Shown here: piece by piece, positions 54,260 to 64,000 of the stretch | Layout of the letters: the number at the start of each line of letters is the position of its first letter | Numbering within the stretch: the first letter of the stretch is position 1 | Source of the DNA: Cydia pomonella | Taxonomy: Eukaryota; Arthropoda; Insecta; Lepidoptera; Tortricidae | Length of the DNA: 64,000 bases | Assembly (NCBI RefSeq): GCF_033807575.1 | Contig: NC_084726.1 | Coordinates: forward strand, 5,828,001 to 5,892,000 | Direction of reading: 5' to 3' | Program-made: the position numbers and the translations under genes | The notes under the pieces: generated by a model | Seen by the model: only the letters and a program-made list of their open reading frames with translations | The model's database searches: none | What the model was told of the DNA's origin: nothing

Positions 54260-55305
54260 TTGTGATGAAAAACATTGTGTGTGCTACGGTCGGTTCAGGA
54301 ATTACAACCTCGTGTTAATGAAGCTCTCCTCCGGCTTCGGGCTTTCACACTCGCTCATAAATTGTTGTTCACCGCCCTTAATACACAATGTATTATTTCG
54401 ATTTTCTTTGTAAGCACAAATTGCCTGACTGGGTTGGGTCAAACACCAATTACAGTGTTACAAATGTAATTGATATCAAAGGACACAATATGGAGTAAAA
54501 AACGGCTAAATGGATTTGAGCCAATTTTGTTTACCTACATTAACAGTAAATTATAGGTCATAGAGACTTGTGGAATGGAGATGACGACAATACATCATAC
54601 GGTACAGTTTAAATATATAAACCAGTGTTTTAATAAAACTAAATGATATTACTAATAACCTTAAAAATAGTACATCGTGCAAGACCGAGATAAGTTAAAT
54701 TTCGGAAACGAGGGAGGTAATTCCCGACAGCTGCAGGATAATAAAGACCAGAGATTGCAATATTCTTACCTCAGAAATTACACGCAATGTTTTTCATCGC
54801 ACTTGCGAAGCAACAGCTAAATTTTAAGCGAAATAATTCTCCAATATGGTGACATACCTATCAACCATTCATCCGCTAAATTGTCATTTCTTGACAGGTT
54901 AGGAATCGAATGCACAGACCTGTTCGGAATTCAGGAACGATTGAAAATTATGTCAAAATATTTTAAACGGTTATTAAATTAATCAAATTAAATATTTTTA
55001 AACATGAACAAATAATATTAAATTGTATCGTCATTTACACATCTCCCCACTAAAAACACCCATTCTAAAGCATTGCTGGCAGCGCTATATTGCGAATTGA
55101 CGCCTAAGCCAAGACGTGGTATAAAGTACGGCTGCCGCCGTCTCGTGAAGCGGACGTGTCTGTCTTGCAATGAATCTTCGCAAAATAATGTAAAATTTAA
55201 ACTACGATTGGTTAATTTCCATTCCTTGCCCTACTTATGGAGCTGTTACGGTTCGCCTCCACCTAGTGGGTGGGCCAAGAGTCATCGATTAATTCGTTCA
55301 TTTTT
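54260..55305. other. Interval without recognised feature
   Basis: Short frames are open around 55073-55327 but show no domain. Confidence 0.4.
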
Positions 55306-55307
55306 TT

Positions 55308-55400
55308 TTCGTGCTGGTGGCAAATAAGCAATCAGCCCACCTGATGGTAAGCGGTTACTACAGTAACCTATGGACGCTGCCAACTCCAGGCCGCGTAGCT
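55308..55400 (-). repeat. Short relative of dispersed repeat Z
   Basis: GGTGGCAAATAAGCAATCAG and CCCACCTGATGGTAAGCGG resemble the core of repeat Z in the orientation of 40346-40501. Confidence 0.5.
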
Positions 55401-56061
55401 AACATTTTTTTTTTATTCTATAAAATATCCTACATTGAACTAAACAGAAAAGTTCCGTGAAACCCTGTCGGGTTTGTATCGACACTCCATTCGTGGATAC
55501 TTTTTACATTACAAATTGTTGTGATACAAATAAATATACATTATATAAAATTACGAATGAGTTAAGTACAAGAAATGCATCGGCGGGTATAACTAAATAG
55601 CTCATATACAAGTAGGTGTAGGTACACGGTCCGGGCGGGCATTCCTTATCATCGCTGAGCGGCTTGCGTGGGATGTTACTTGCGCATTGTTAACGCTTTT
55701 AAAATCACGCTCCTTGTATAAAGAACCCCATACCGTAGTCTCCCGAGAAAACTTCGACAGCCGACAGCTCATTCCACAGCCGGAGCGTTCCTTCTCAAAA
55801 TACCGCACTTATCTTTCCTACCGGTGGCAAGAAAGCGACTAGCGAATGAATATTGAGGTAGTTAATATATTATACTTGATAATTCCGCACAAAAAAAAAA
55901 GATGAGATGAATATAATCGGGTTTCAATGATCTGTATTTTTTATTATTTGTTTTAAATATTGTGTTACATTTCGTGCTGCACACGCTCATGGCCCCGACG
56001 AAAGAACAGCGCTAGCCCTGTCAGGCTAGCACCATGCTGAGTCGGGACCATTTCGTGGCTT

Positions 56062-56250
56062 ATCATCATCATTCGCTTGCCCTTATCCCATTCATTTGGG
56101 GTCAGCGCAGCATGTCTCTCCATATCTCTCTGTCACCCGTCATCTCATCATTTACTCGCGTTCGTTTCATGTCATCTCTCACACAATCCATCCACCTTTT
56201 CCTAGGTTTTCCTCTCCCGTTCCATCCCTCCACATTCATTCGTAATACCT
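56062..56250 (-). pseudogene. RTE-type LINE 3' end fragment
   Basis: The minus strand reads VEGWNGRGKPRKRWMDCVRD, then DMKRTRVNDEMTGDREIWRD and a stop at 56102-56104, followed by a GATGATGATGATAAG tail. RGKPRKRWMDC...DREIWR is the usual C-terminal signature of RTE elements. Only about 46 codons remain, so it is a 5'-truncated copy. It is distinct in sequence from the RTE fragment at 36.6 kb. Confidence 0.75.
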
Positions 56251-56251
56251 T

Positions 56252-56392
56252 ATATGTGACCGAAATCGACAAAACGTCCCACTTTGTTGCTTACCATAAG
56301 AACGCCTTGACAGGTTATTCGTATAAGGATACAAGCAAATCTCGTCCTTATTACAAGCGACAAAGTGGGACGTTTTGCTGGTTTTAGTCGTG
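56252..56392. mobile_element. Foldback MITE family F, copy 3
   Basis: ATGTGACCGAAATCGACAAA and ACGTCCCACTTTGTTGCTTA on the left pair with AAGCGACAAAGTGGGACGTT and TTGCTGGTTTTAGTC on the right. It directly abuts the RTE fragment. Confidence 0.8.
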
Positions 56393-56684
56393 TTGTTTTC
56401 TTCTTTTATTTTGCCATAAATAAACTTTCTCTATTCTATTCATACAAGTATAAAATGCCAATAAACTGCTTCCAATATTTGAACTGTGCACATCCTGTGT
56501 CAACAATATACAGCCTTGGTCGCTCGGACAATGTTTCACAGTCGGGTAGCTATGAATGTATCACGCTCTATTTGTAATTGTCGGCAAACTTACGAATGAA
56601 TTAACTGGAATTATTAAATATATTAGTGACCGGCATATTGTGAAGTTGTTTAACATTCCTTGACCTATAGAATGCCTAGCTTTT

Positions 56685-56960
56685 TAAGGTTCCGTACCAA
56701 AAATGTACACAAATGGTGCGACTCTGTCCGTCCGCCCGTCTGTCTGTTGGTCACATCGCTAAATATCTCGAGAACCACTTAAGCTATCGACTCTTTTTTT
56801 TAAATTGCTCAGTCTCTGTACGTAATCCAAAGTTGGTGTCATACAATAAAATATACTAAGAGACCCTTTCAAACGAGATATGTCTCAACAGTATACATCC
56901 ATGGGACGCCCATTCTCCTATGGAATAGTTATGAACAATCATTTCATGAAAGAGGTCAAA
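56685..56960 (+). repeat. GGTTCCGTACC dispersed repeat relative
   Basis: TTTTTAAGGTTCCGTACCAA leads to CTGTCCGTCCGCCCGTCTGT and GCTAAATATCTCGAGAACCA. It shares only the opening and the CTGT microsatellite with the copies near 51 and 61 kb. Confidence 0.55.
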
Positions 56961-57082
56961 TTGTACATTCCAAATCATTCTTTTCTTTTTTCATATCTTG
57001 AAATAATATGACACTAACACTTAATTAAATTAAAAACGTTTGAACTAAACTACTTAAACAAAGTTTGTTTGTTTCTTTATTT

Positions 57083-57560
57083 GCTTTTTAGGGTTCCGTA
57101 GTCAACTAGGAACCCTTATAGTTTCGCCATGTCCGTCTGTCTGTCTGTCTGTCTGTCCGAGGCTTTGCTCCGTGGTCGTTAGTGCTAGAAAGCTGAAATT
57201 CGGCATGGATATATAAATCAATAAAGCCGACAAAGTCGTACAATAAAATCTAAAAAATTACTTTTTTTTTCTTCAACTCTACTGTGTGGGGTATCGTTGG
57301 ATAGGTCTTTCAAAACTAATAGGGGTCTTAAAAACACATTTTTTGATAAAGTAGTGTATATATTCGGAGATAATCGCTCCGAAAGAAAAAAAAATGTGTC
57401 CCCCCCCTCTAACTTTTGAACCATAGGTCCAAAAAATATGAAAAAATCGTGGAAGTAGAGCTTAAAAAAGACCTTAAATGAAAACTATAGCGGACATGAT
57501 CAGTTTAGCTGTTTTTGAGTTATCGCAAAAAGTTCCCAGCAAACATTCTAAGTGCTTTTT
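57083..57560 (+). repeat. GGTTCCGTAGTC dispersed repeat relative
   Basis: TTTTTAGGGTTCCGTAGTCA, a (GTCT)n run at 57135-57157, GTGTGGGGTATCGTTGGATA and a poly-C patch (GTGTCCCCCCCCTCTAACTT) parallel the copy at 61.4-61.95 kb in order but with low identity. Confidence 0.6.
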
Positions 57561-57689
57561 CCCAGGTTCTAGAATATATTACTAATTTAGGTAAAAATTA
57601 CATCATACGCACCACATAAATTCACATATCGTACATTTATACTTCCGGGTAAAAATATAGAGCCATTAAAACGTAAATTTCCCTTAATC

Positions 57690-58136
57690 AAAACACCATA
57701 AGGTCAGAAACTTAAAGGTTGAGAATGAGCAAAATATAAGGTAAAATTAACTTCGAAACTCGACAAATAGTTAATTATTACTTCTAGGTGCATATAAGGT
57801 GTATATGCGATGTAATTTTTTCTTATACTGGGGACCTTTAGGTCGATGATTTAAGTAGCTTTTGCTACCAATTTCGTAGTAAATATTACCTTCCATAGAT
57901 ACCAAATTGAGACTATAAAGTTATAAACACTTGTAAGGTACTAAAAATACCATAAGGTTTCATTAAGATAACCTAATAGTCAAATTAACCCTAAAAAATA
58001 ACTAATAAGTAGAAGTTTGCGAGGCGACTTCAGGTCATGTTTGTTTTAGTCACAAATAAGTCATTTCTCGGTAAAATAGGACGCGTTTACCCAATAGTTA
58101 TTTCGTTTTTAAATCAAAAGTAGTGTTGGATTTACA
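57690..58136 (+). promoter_or_regulatory. Upstream region with repeated ATAAGGT words
   Basis: CCATAAGGT occurs at about 57708 and 57950, ATATAAGGT at 57737 and 57794, and TGTAAGGT at 57935. The cluster precedes the decayed gene that starts at 58137. It could be subterminal repeats of a DNA transposon, or a chance feature of AT-rich DNA. Confidence 0.3.
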
Positions 58137-58634
58137 ATGGCCAAAGACAAAAAAAATATAGACATTCCAGCAGTTACTATAGTAAGTGTAAGGCTAATAT
58201 GAAAATTCAAAGTGAAATATTAAAAGAAGAACAAAAGTGTGAATTACCTTCTAAATCCAGTTTTGATGGATATCCAACTTTGTGTCAATCTACTGATACT
58301 GATACCGTTTCAATAACACACACAGGCAAAGATCTTGATTATATGCATTCGTATTATAATGGATTAGGAAATAAAATATCTGATAATATAGATGAGATGA
58401 CAGATGGAAGTGAAATCGGTGCAAACAAAGAATCGGAAAATTAAGACTGGAGATGAGTTCATTAGAAATGAAGACTGCTCTCACCTGCAGACACCAAGTC
58501 ATCTCTAAACGACTTGTTAGTTTTACTGACTGAACACGGATTTAAATTGCCAAAAGATGGACGAGCACTTCTGAAAACTGACGATGTCTTTTTATAGAGC
58601 CTATGGGCCAAGGCAAGTTTTGGTATCAAGGTAA
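58137..58634 (+). pseudogene. Decayed gene of unknown family, frameshifted and interrupted
   Basis: An ATG at 58137 opens MAKDKK, then an A8 run breaks the frame. Past it the reading continues YRHSSSYYSKCKANMKIQSE, EILKEEQKCELPSKSSFDGY and on to a stop at 58442. In the same frame, after a CTCACCTGCAG acceptor-like site at 58496, it gives SSLNDLLVLLTEHGFKLPKD and GRALLKT. One further base shift gives FIEPMGQGKFWYQ up to a CAAG/GTAAGA donor at 58634. The ordered pieces look like exons of one protein, probably transposon-derived, whose family I cannot name. A LINE fragment follows in the presumed intron. Homology claims beyond this would be guesses. Confidence 0.4.
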
Positions 58635-58689
58635 GATAAGCTATTGTTTACAAAAAACTTTGTTAGATATGGATTTAAGTACTATATCA

Positions 58690-59745
58690 AGTATTGGTTT
58701 TATACAATATTCGTGAATTACTGAGTGTAGATCTACGAGTGAGACTATGCGAAGCCCTTATTCTATCGAAATTAAATTACTGTATTACTGTATATGGACC
58801 TTGCCTCTTGGGACGCTCGCAGCGCTGCATTCAGAGGGTCCAAAATGCATGTGCCAGGTTCTGTTACAATATTCCCCCGCGGACTCATGTCACCCCATTT
58901 ATAAATAACGGAAACTGGCTCAAAATGCTACCACGTCAGGATCTAATGTTGGCATGCTTACTGTTTGATGTAATAAACACTCAGACTCCAAGCTATCTGT
59001 ACAAAAAACTGGTTTGGTCAACAAACAGAAGCTGTCACTCGGTTAGAGCCCCGCGTATTCTTATGCTGCAGCCTCAAAAATACCGCGCTGCTGCCTTTAG
59101 GGGAAGTTTTAGGTATCGGGCCACCAAATGTTGGAACAACATACTCCCACCAATCAGAATATTAAAAAGTAAGCCTCAATTTAAAATTAAATTACGCCAA
59201 TACCTATTAGAAACTCAAAAACTAAGTGCCTAAAACTTAACCCCACCTGACCATACCATTACCTGCCGTTACCTATCCACTTGCGTTCACATCGTGTAAA
59301 TTCATAAGTATAATAACTACGTGACATATTTTTCTTGCAAATATTTACAGTACCTACATACACACAGTACAAATATATGTAACATGCATAAGTATATTAT
59401 TTAAACATATAAGTACATTGACTAGTGCTGCACTGGTCGTTTATTAGTGTAGGTTTTAAGGTTCTGACGGAAGATCAGCGCTGTGGTCTCCGCAGCATTT
59501 ATGCTGAGTCAGCGCCTATTCTTTACCACAACACATGACCCTCTACTAATATCTCTATTAATCTAAAAATAAGACACGTAATACATTTGATTGTTGACGT
59601 AATTATTGATATTAGTGTCAAACTGTATGTTACTTTTTCTTTGTCTCTTGTCAATTTTCTTTCTCTCTTGTTATTTGTTGTGTCACAAAGCATGTAAGTT
59701 GTGGTTGAATAAAGATTTTATCTATCTATCTATCTATATCTATTG
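58690..59745 (+). mobile_element. 5'-truncated CR1/Jockey-group LINE 3' end
   Basis: The element keeps only the last third of its polymerase, then a 3' UTR with an inverted-repeat-rich segment (GATCAGCGCTGTGG ... ATGCTGAGTCAGCGCC, 59473-59514), AATAAAG at 59709 and a tail of TATC repeats (59718-59742). It interrupts the decayed gene to its left. Confidence 0.75.
58694..59233 (+). pseudogene. LINE reverse-transcriptase C-terminal domain
   Basis: The frame is open for about 179 residues to the TAA at 59231-59233. It includes LLSVDLRVRLCEALILSKLN, YCITVYGPCL, RIQKVQN-like CIQRVQNACARFCYNI, KCWNNILPPIRILKS and FKIKLRQYLL. These are hallmarks of the C-terminal region of CR1/Jockey-group polymerases, and the RATKCWNNILPPIR segment parallels RAVRLWNNLPIDIR of the element at 6.7 kb. 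No ATG precedes the conserved part and the catalytic domain is absent, so it is a truncated copy with an uninterrupted remnant frame. Confidence 0.8.
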
Positions 59746-59749
59746 AGTT

Positions 59750-60225
59750 GATTTTCAACGTAGACGGTATGTCTCTTTTTTTAACGCCTCCCACGCCTAA
59801 GGGCAAAGCGTTATTTCCATTCCCTTTCAGTAATGGGTGGCCACTATCTTATATATCATTTTTGCAACAATAAATACCTAAAACCAAATTAGAGTCAATT
59901 AGAAATAAATGTTTTGGTAACTATATTGCGTAGATGCGTTAAGTACGCAGATATGTTTTAAACTAAGCATACAATCAGTTAAAATAATTATCACTAATGA
60001 CTCGTAAAAGTTTCAAAATCTTAATTTTCACATATAACTTTCCAATTGGGGAACCTGTGTGCGTAATATTTACCCTTGGCACTTCTGATCGTAAGCCATA
60101 GATCTAAAAAAGTAAAGATAAGGCCATGCAAACAATTCCGACCGAAAAGTCTCGTTAAGCAAAACACAGCGTCATCTGTTGTATACTGAGTAAACTACGT
60201 GGCCGATGGTCACAGCAAAGATACA
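59750..60225. other. Interval without recognised feature
   Basis: No element ends or gene were recognised. Confidence 0.4.
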
Positions 60226-60230
60226 ATAGG

Positions 60231-61299
60231 CCATAGACATACGCGAAAGTAGACTGCACTCTCGCCTCCAAAAAACGTGCCTAGAAAAATGGCTCGAGGG
60301 AGTCGAGGGAGACTTTAAGTGCCAATTATATCCACACTTTATCAATTTCCGGGAGGAGAAAGAATATTTTTCCATTTCACCAAATATCAGCACATCGTTT
60401 ACAATATTTGAAATGTAAAAAAATGGTTGAACATTTTAGACAGTTAGAGACAAAGTATTGTTTACATTTCAAATATCGTTAACGATGTGCTAATATTCCG
60501 TGAAACAGAAAACGATTATCAGGCCCGAAATCGAAATCGGGGAAGTGTGGATGTAATTGGTGCTTTAGTCCCTTTTTCTTTAGGGCGACGATGAAGTGAC
60601 AACTGAATAAATGTTCGTTGCCACCCACAGCTAAACAAGCCATGCTGCTATTTTTATTAATATAAATGTTATTATTATAGATTTTACCGTGCTAGTTTAT
60701 TACGACCTTCTAAGGGCGTTGGCGGAGCGCCTCGACTCTCCTCTCATTCGCTTCTGGGTTGAAGAGGTAATTAGCAGGGACAAGTCTCTACTTCAGAGAT
60801 AGTTTGCCTTGCTTGCCCCTGTCAATTGATATCATATTATTATATCGTGTAATATATTTAGTTTAAGTTTTTTCTATTATTTTATTTTTGTTTTTTGTAT
60901 TGTTCAACTAACATAGATAGTTAAGTATTACGATACTCTGTAACTAACAAGCTATGGATCAACTTGGTCTGAAATTAATTATTTATTTATTAACTTCACT
61001 TAAGAATATTGAGTAGGGATAAGTGGAAATTAAAACATATTAAAATGTGATTAATAAATACATTATGTTTTAATTACATACAAAATACTTCATAACCAAA
61101 GAAGCTTGATTTTCACTAAATGTCAACATTTAGAAGGACTATTCGTGAGTCAATAAACTAGCCTAACCTACCTAACCAATAAAAATGACATTTATTTTAA
61201 TAAATATGGTAATAGCAGAAGTCTCCCTCGAACTATCTCGCTAGGCTCGATTTTTGGAGGCGAGAGTGCAGTCTACTTTAATATGTGTCTGTGTACCGC
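60231..61299. mobile_element. Large foldback element, about 1.07 kb, with nested hairpin
   Basis: GTAGACTGCACTCTCGCCTC plus CAAAAAACG at 60248-60276 is mirrored by GATTTTTGGAGGCGAGAGTG plus CAGTCTAC at 61249-61276. Pairing continues inward to TCGAGGGAGACTT and AAGTCTCCCTCGA, about 80 bp in all. Inside, 60385-60500 is a separate palindrome (CAGCACATCGTTTACAATAT / CGTTAACGATGTGC). There is no transposase. Confidence 0.75.
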
Positions 61300-61397
61300 C
61301 GCATCGCGTCTCGCGCCGCGCAAGGTCAATATGAAACAAAATTTGATATGATTTACCTGTTATAGTTTTTACAGAATTTCACAAGACAATTAGGCAT

Positions 61398-61955
61398 TTT
61401 TAGGGTTCCGTAGCCAAATGGCAAACAACGGAACCCTTATAGATTCGTCATGTCCGTCCGTCTGTCCGATTATGTCACCGCCACTTTTTTCCGAAACTAT
61501 AAGAGCTATACTGTTCAAACTTGGTAAGTAGATGTATTCTATGAACCGCATTAGGATGTTTATACAAAAATAGAAAAAGAACAATAAATTTTGGGGGTTC
61601 CCCATACTTAGAACTGAAACTCAAAAAATCTTTTTTCATCTAACCCATACGTGTGGGGTATCTATGGATAGGTCTTTAAATATGATATTGAGGTTTCTAA
61701 TATCATTTTTTTCTAAACTGAATAGTTTTCTGCGAGAGACACTTCCAAAGTGAAAAAAATTGTGTCCCCCCCCCCTGTAACTTCTAAAATAACAGAATGA
61801 AAAATCTAAAAAAAATATATGATATACAATACCATGCAAACTTCCACCGAAAATTGTTTTGAACGAGATCTAGTAAGTAGTTTTTTTTAATACGTCATAA
61901 ATGGTACGGAACCCTTCATGGGCGAGTCCGACTCGCACTTGGCCGCTTTTTTTAA
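61398..61955 (-). repeat. GGTTCCGTA dispersed repeat, copy 2, uninterrupted
   Basis: From TTTTAGGGTTCCGTAGCCAA to GAACCCTTCATGGGCGAGTC and CGACTCGCACTTGGCCGC. It is the reverse-oriented counterpart of 50566-51360 without the nested MITEs, and so defines their insertion point. It is widespread in Lepidoptera to my knowledge. Confidence 0.8.
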
Positions 61956-62084
61956 ATTGTGAATGGCTATACGTGACGCGTTTCCACTGCGCAATTCGCC
62001 AGACGACTGAGTGCAGGGGTGTAACTAAATGCGATTTTGACACCTATGTATTAGCCCCATTCGTAGTGCTCGTAAGGCCAGTCT

Positions 62085-62480
62085 TTACGAAGTAATATAT
62101 ATGTCTATGTCGTAAGCACACCGCCTACGCCCGCGATGTCAAACAAATACTGAATACGATTGCGCTCGCCTCGCGATACGCGGTCAAAGCGACGTTGTGA
62201 TGGCGGTCGCTTCGACCTTAAACGGTAACTCTGCACCATTAGGTCGAAGAATTGAGTATATATTACGTAAAATTTCCTTAAATACCAGTTGTTGGCGACA
62301 AGCCCGCCGCCGCATCGAATTAACTCCACAGCAACAACGATGACGTCCACCGTCACGTCACCGGACCGGTTAGCCCGCGACGGGGACCGGGGCCGGTCCG
62401 CGGGGGGACGGCCAGAATCGAACTTACGGCTCGCGGAACGCACACATATCGCGTCGCGCCAAAAATACCTCTGTAATTAT
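62085..62480. other. GC-rich block, unassigned
   Basis: CGCTCGCCTCGCGATACGCG, GACCGGGGCCGGTCCGCGGG and CGGCTCGCGGAACGCACAC make this a local CpG-rich island. Open frames on both strands reflect composition. It could be a regulatory region, LTR sequence of the element to the right, or a host first exon. Confidence 0.35.
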
Positions 62481-62484
62481 CAGT

Positions 62485-63866
62485 AATTAAATTAGTGTAT
62501 ACAGTCCGCTATAGTTTTATTCAGCAGTCTAGATATCCTAGATTCAACATACTACACGAATTAGGCACTAGACGCAACATATGGTCCTAAACTCGCCGAA
62601 GAAGAGAAGCGACCCTGTTAATTGCGAAGTTACGAAGATTTTTTTTGGAAGTCGGCCGACCACGAGAGCGCAGTTCTTCATTCATCAGCATCACCATCCG
62701 TCCACCTTCAGTGTCTTCTGGCTAGCCGCTTATGCTAGAAAATAAAATCGTCAAGCAACGGCAAACCTAACGCACCAACGACGGACTTAGGTATCGCGAA
62801 GGACACCGAGCGAACGCCCCACGAGCCAAGAAGCAATCAATTACGGTCCTAGTGCACAAAATAATCTAAAGTGAAACCGAAGTGCAATAGGAACAGGAGC
62901 CCGCGATCTACTGGACAATAATCAGGGGAGCATAACTGTGAGGTCTTTCCAATTCCTATTACCTAATTAAACTCGGTTGTTTTCATTTAAACTCTTATTT
63001 CACAATCATAATAATCCCAAGATCATTTTCAAAATAACATTGCTTACGGGTACTTTAACCGTAGCGTAATTGTGTTGCTTAACTTTGCTTCGATCTCAAT
63101 AACATTACAACATAAATAACATTTTTATTATTTCATTAATTGTCATTTCATAAATAAGTACCAATTTCGCATTAATCGTGATTAGAAATAAACAAAACCA
63201 ATTATGTACAGTTAAATTTAGTTACATTCATAGATAATTTATACCTATAATATACATACAAATATATAAATAAACATAATAATTATACAATCTTAAAATC
63301 ATATACATATTCAACGAAATCTTTTTGTTTACAATTACTAATTTTATTCGTAAATACACGTAATTACAGTAAAGTGTTAAATAACATACAGTAAACAATA
63401 AGATAACGTACATTACATTTGGATTTGGCCGTAAGTTAAATCAACATAACAGTAATACAATTTGATTACGAATCCATTTCATTATAAGATTATTATCATA
63501 GTTAACATTCATATTGCTAAATCATTGAACATTCCACAAAATATTCCGTACCTATTTTCATAGTCAATAGGTGGGTATACCTAAACAATAATTATTGTAT
63601 GGTAAAAGTTAAGTGTCTGATCAAATATTTTAGCAATAGCACAAGTTGTGTCGGACATTAAAAAAGTATCAGCGCCTGCAAAAATTGCACAGGCAAAAGT
63701 TACATTGTTATTTTTGCCTTGCTAATAAAATAACATCAGGGTTTTAAATTATCACCTTAAAATTAAATTGAAAATTATTGCTATTTATTTTTCGTCAGGG
63801 TTTTGCATAGTGCTTAGCGCTTATAATAATTAGCAGATTGCTTCATTTAATTCTTATAACTGCATA
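62485..63866. other. Leader-like interval before the terminal reading frame
   Basis: GC-moderate sequence to about 62940 is followed by very AT-rich DNA. I could not define an LTR, primer site or gene. A short hairpin, GCGCCTGCAAAAATTGCACAGGC, lies near 63672. Confidence 0.35.
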
Positions 63867-64000
63867 ATGTCTGCCGAGGATAGATGCAGAGAATTAATAA
63901 AGAAGCGCGCTTCAATTAAAGCTAAGCTTACACAGTTTATGGCTTATTTTAATACTGCGAAAACTTGTGAACAACTCAGTGATTCGCAGTTAGTGGAATT
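63867..64000 (+). CDS. Start of a gag-like reading frame (BEL/Pao-type?), cut by the window edge
   Basis: An ATG at 63867 opens MSAEDRCRELIKKRASIKAK, then LTQFMAYFNTAKTCEQLSDS and QLVE to the last base, without a stop. The pattern LIKKRASIKAKLTQF near the N-terminus resembles the beginning of gag proteins of BEL/Pao LTR retrotransposons. If so, the leader and 5' LTR should lie to the left and the remainder beyond the window. A host gene derived from such a gag is an alternative. Only 44 codons are visible, so the call is tentative. Confidence 0.4.
   Translation, partial: MSAEDRCRELIKKRASIKAKLTQFMAYFNTAKTCEQLSDSQLVE

Noticed and set aside
62105..62486. Arginine-rich proteins in the GC-rich block
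   Set aside because: Overlapping open frames on both strands are expected at this base composition.

Overview
The window looks like intergenic or intronic DNA from an insect, most likely a moth or butterfly (Lepidoptera). It is AT-rich and holds almost no convincing host coding sequence. Nearly every readable gene belongs to a mobile element. The lepidopteran call rests on a Dong/R4-type retrotransposon sitting in TAA repeats, one tRNA-derived SINE family present in six copies, dense foldback MITEs of kinds I know from lepidopteran genomes (recognised from memory, not searched), and an arthropod-type TCAGT initiator. No tRNA gene, rRNA gene, CRISPR array or bacterial feature was seen.

Layout. 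1-5.6 kb: a SINE, a decayed retrotransposon end, a 0.42-kb tandem duplication and a 30-bp minisatellite beside a TATA/initiator pair. 5.6-10 kb: a near-complete CR1-like LINE (minus strand, one frameshift) inserted into a member of a three-copy repeat; the start of its long reading frame is borrowed from that repeat. 10-15.2 kb: a second LINE on the plus strand with two intact overlapping ORFs. 15.36-19.45 kb: an apparently intact Dong/R4-type element with a restriction-like endonuclease, lying in the TAA tail of an older LINE fragment. 19.5-30 kb: foldback elements, a SINE and word-repetitive DNA. 30.46-31.63 kb: a 73-bp satellite with a three-unit higher-order pattern. 32.6-34.6 kb: a TIR element and two broken LINE ends, one split by a MITE. 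35.7-39.36 kb: a 3.65-kb element with about 30-bp terminal inverted repeats and a possible TTCT target duplication; it carries a decayed gene resembling insect DUF7869-type proteins and a nested RTE fragment with a clean 9-bp duplication. 41-46 kb: a SINE broken by a remnant of a Ty3/gypsy-like element, a TTAA-flanked MITE, and a stack of LINE tails in which a Dong tail has landed in a CR1 tail. 48-51.4 kb: MITEs, a cluster of AACCGGTT-like sites and a common dispersed repeat holding two nested foldbacks. 56-60 kb: an RTE end, more dispersed repeat, a decayed gene of unknown family, and a LINE 3' end that interrupts it. 60-64 kb: a large foldback, another dispersed repeat copy, a GC-rich stretch, and at the right edge the start of a reading frame resembling a BEL/Pao-type gag.

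How the parts relate. The autonomous LINEs (CR1-like, the two-ORF element, Dong-like, RTE-like) supply reverse transcriptase activity. Their TTA or TAA tails appear to serve as landing sites for the Dong-like element, seen twice here. SINEs and MITEs are presumed to be mobilised in trans. The best candidate for something undescribed is the 35.7-39.36 kb TIR element. All family names come from motif recognition by eye; no database search was run.
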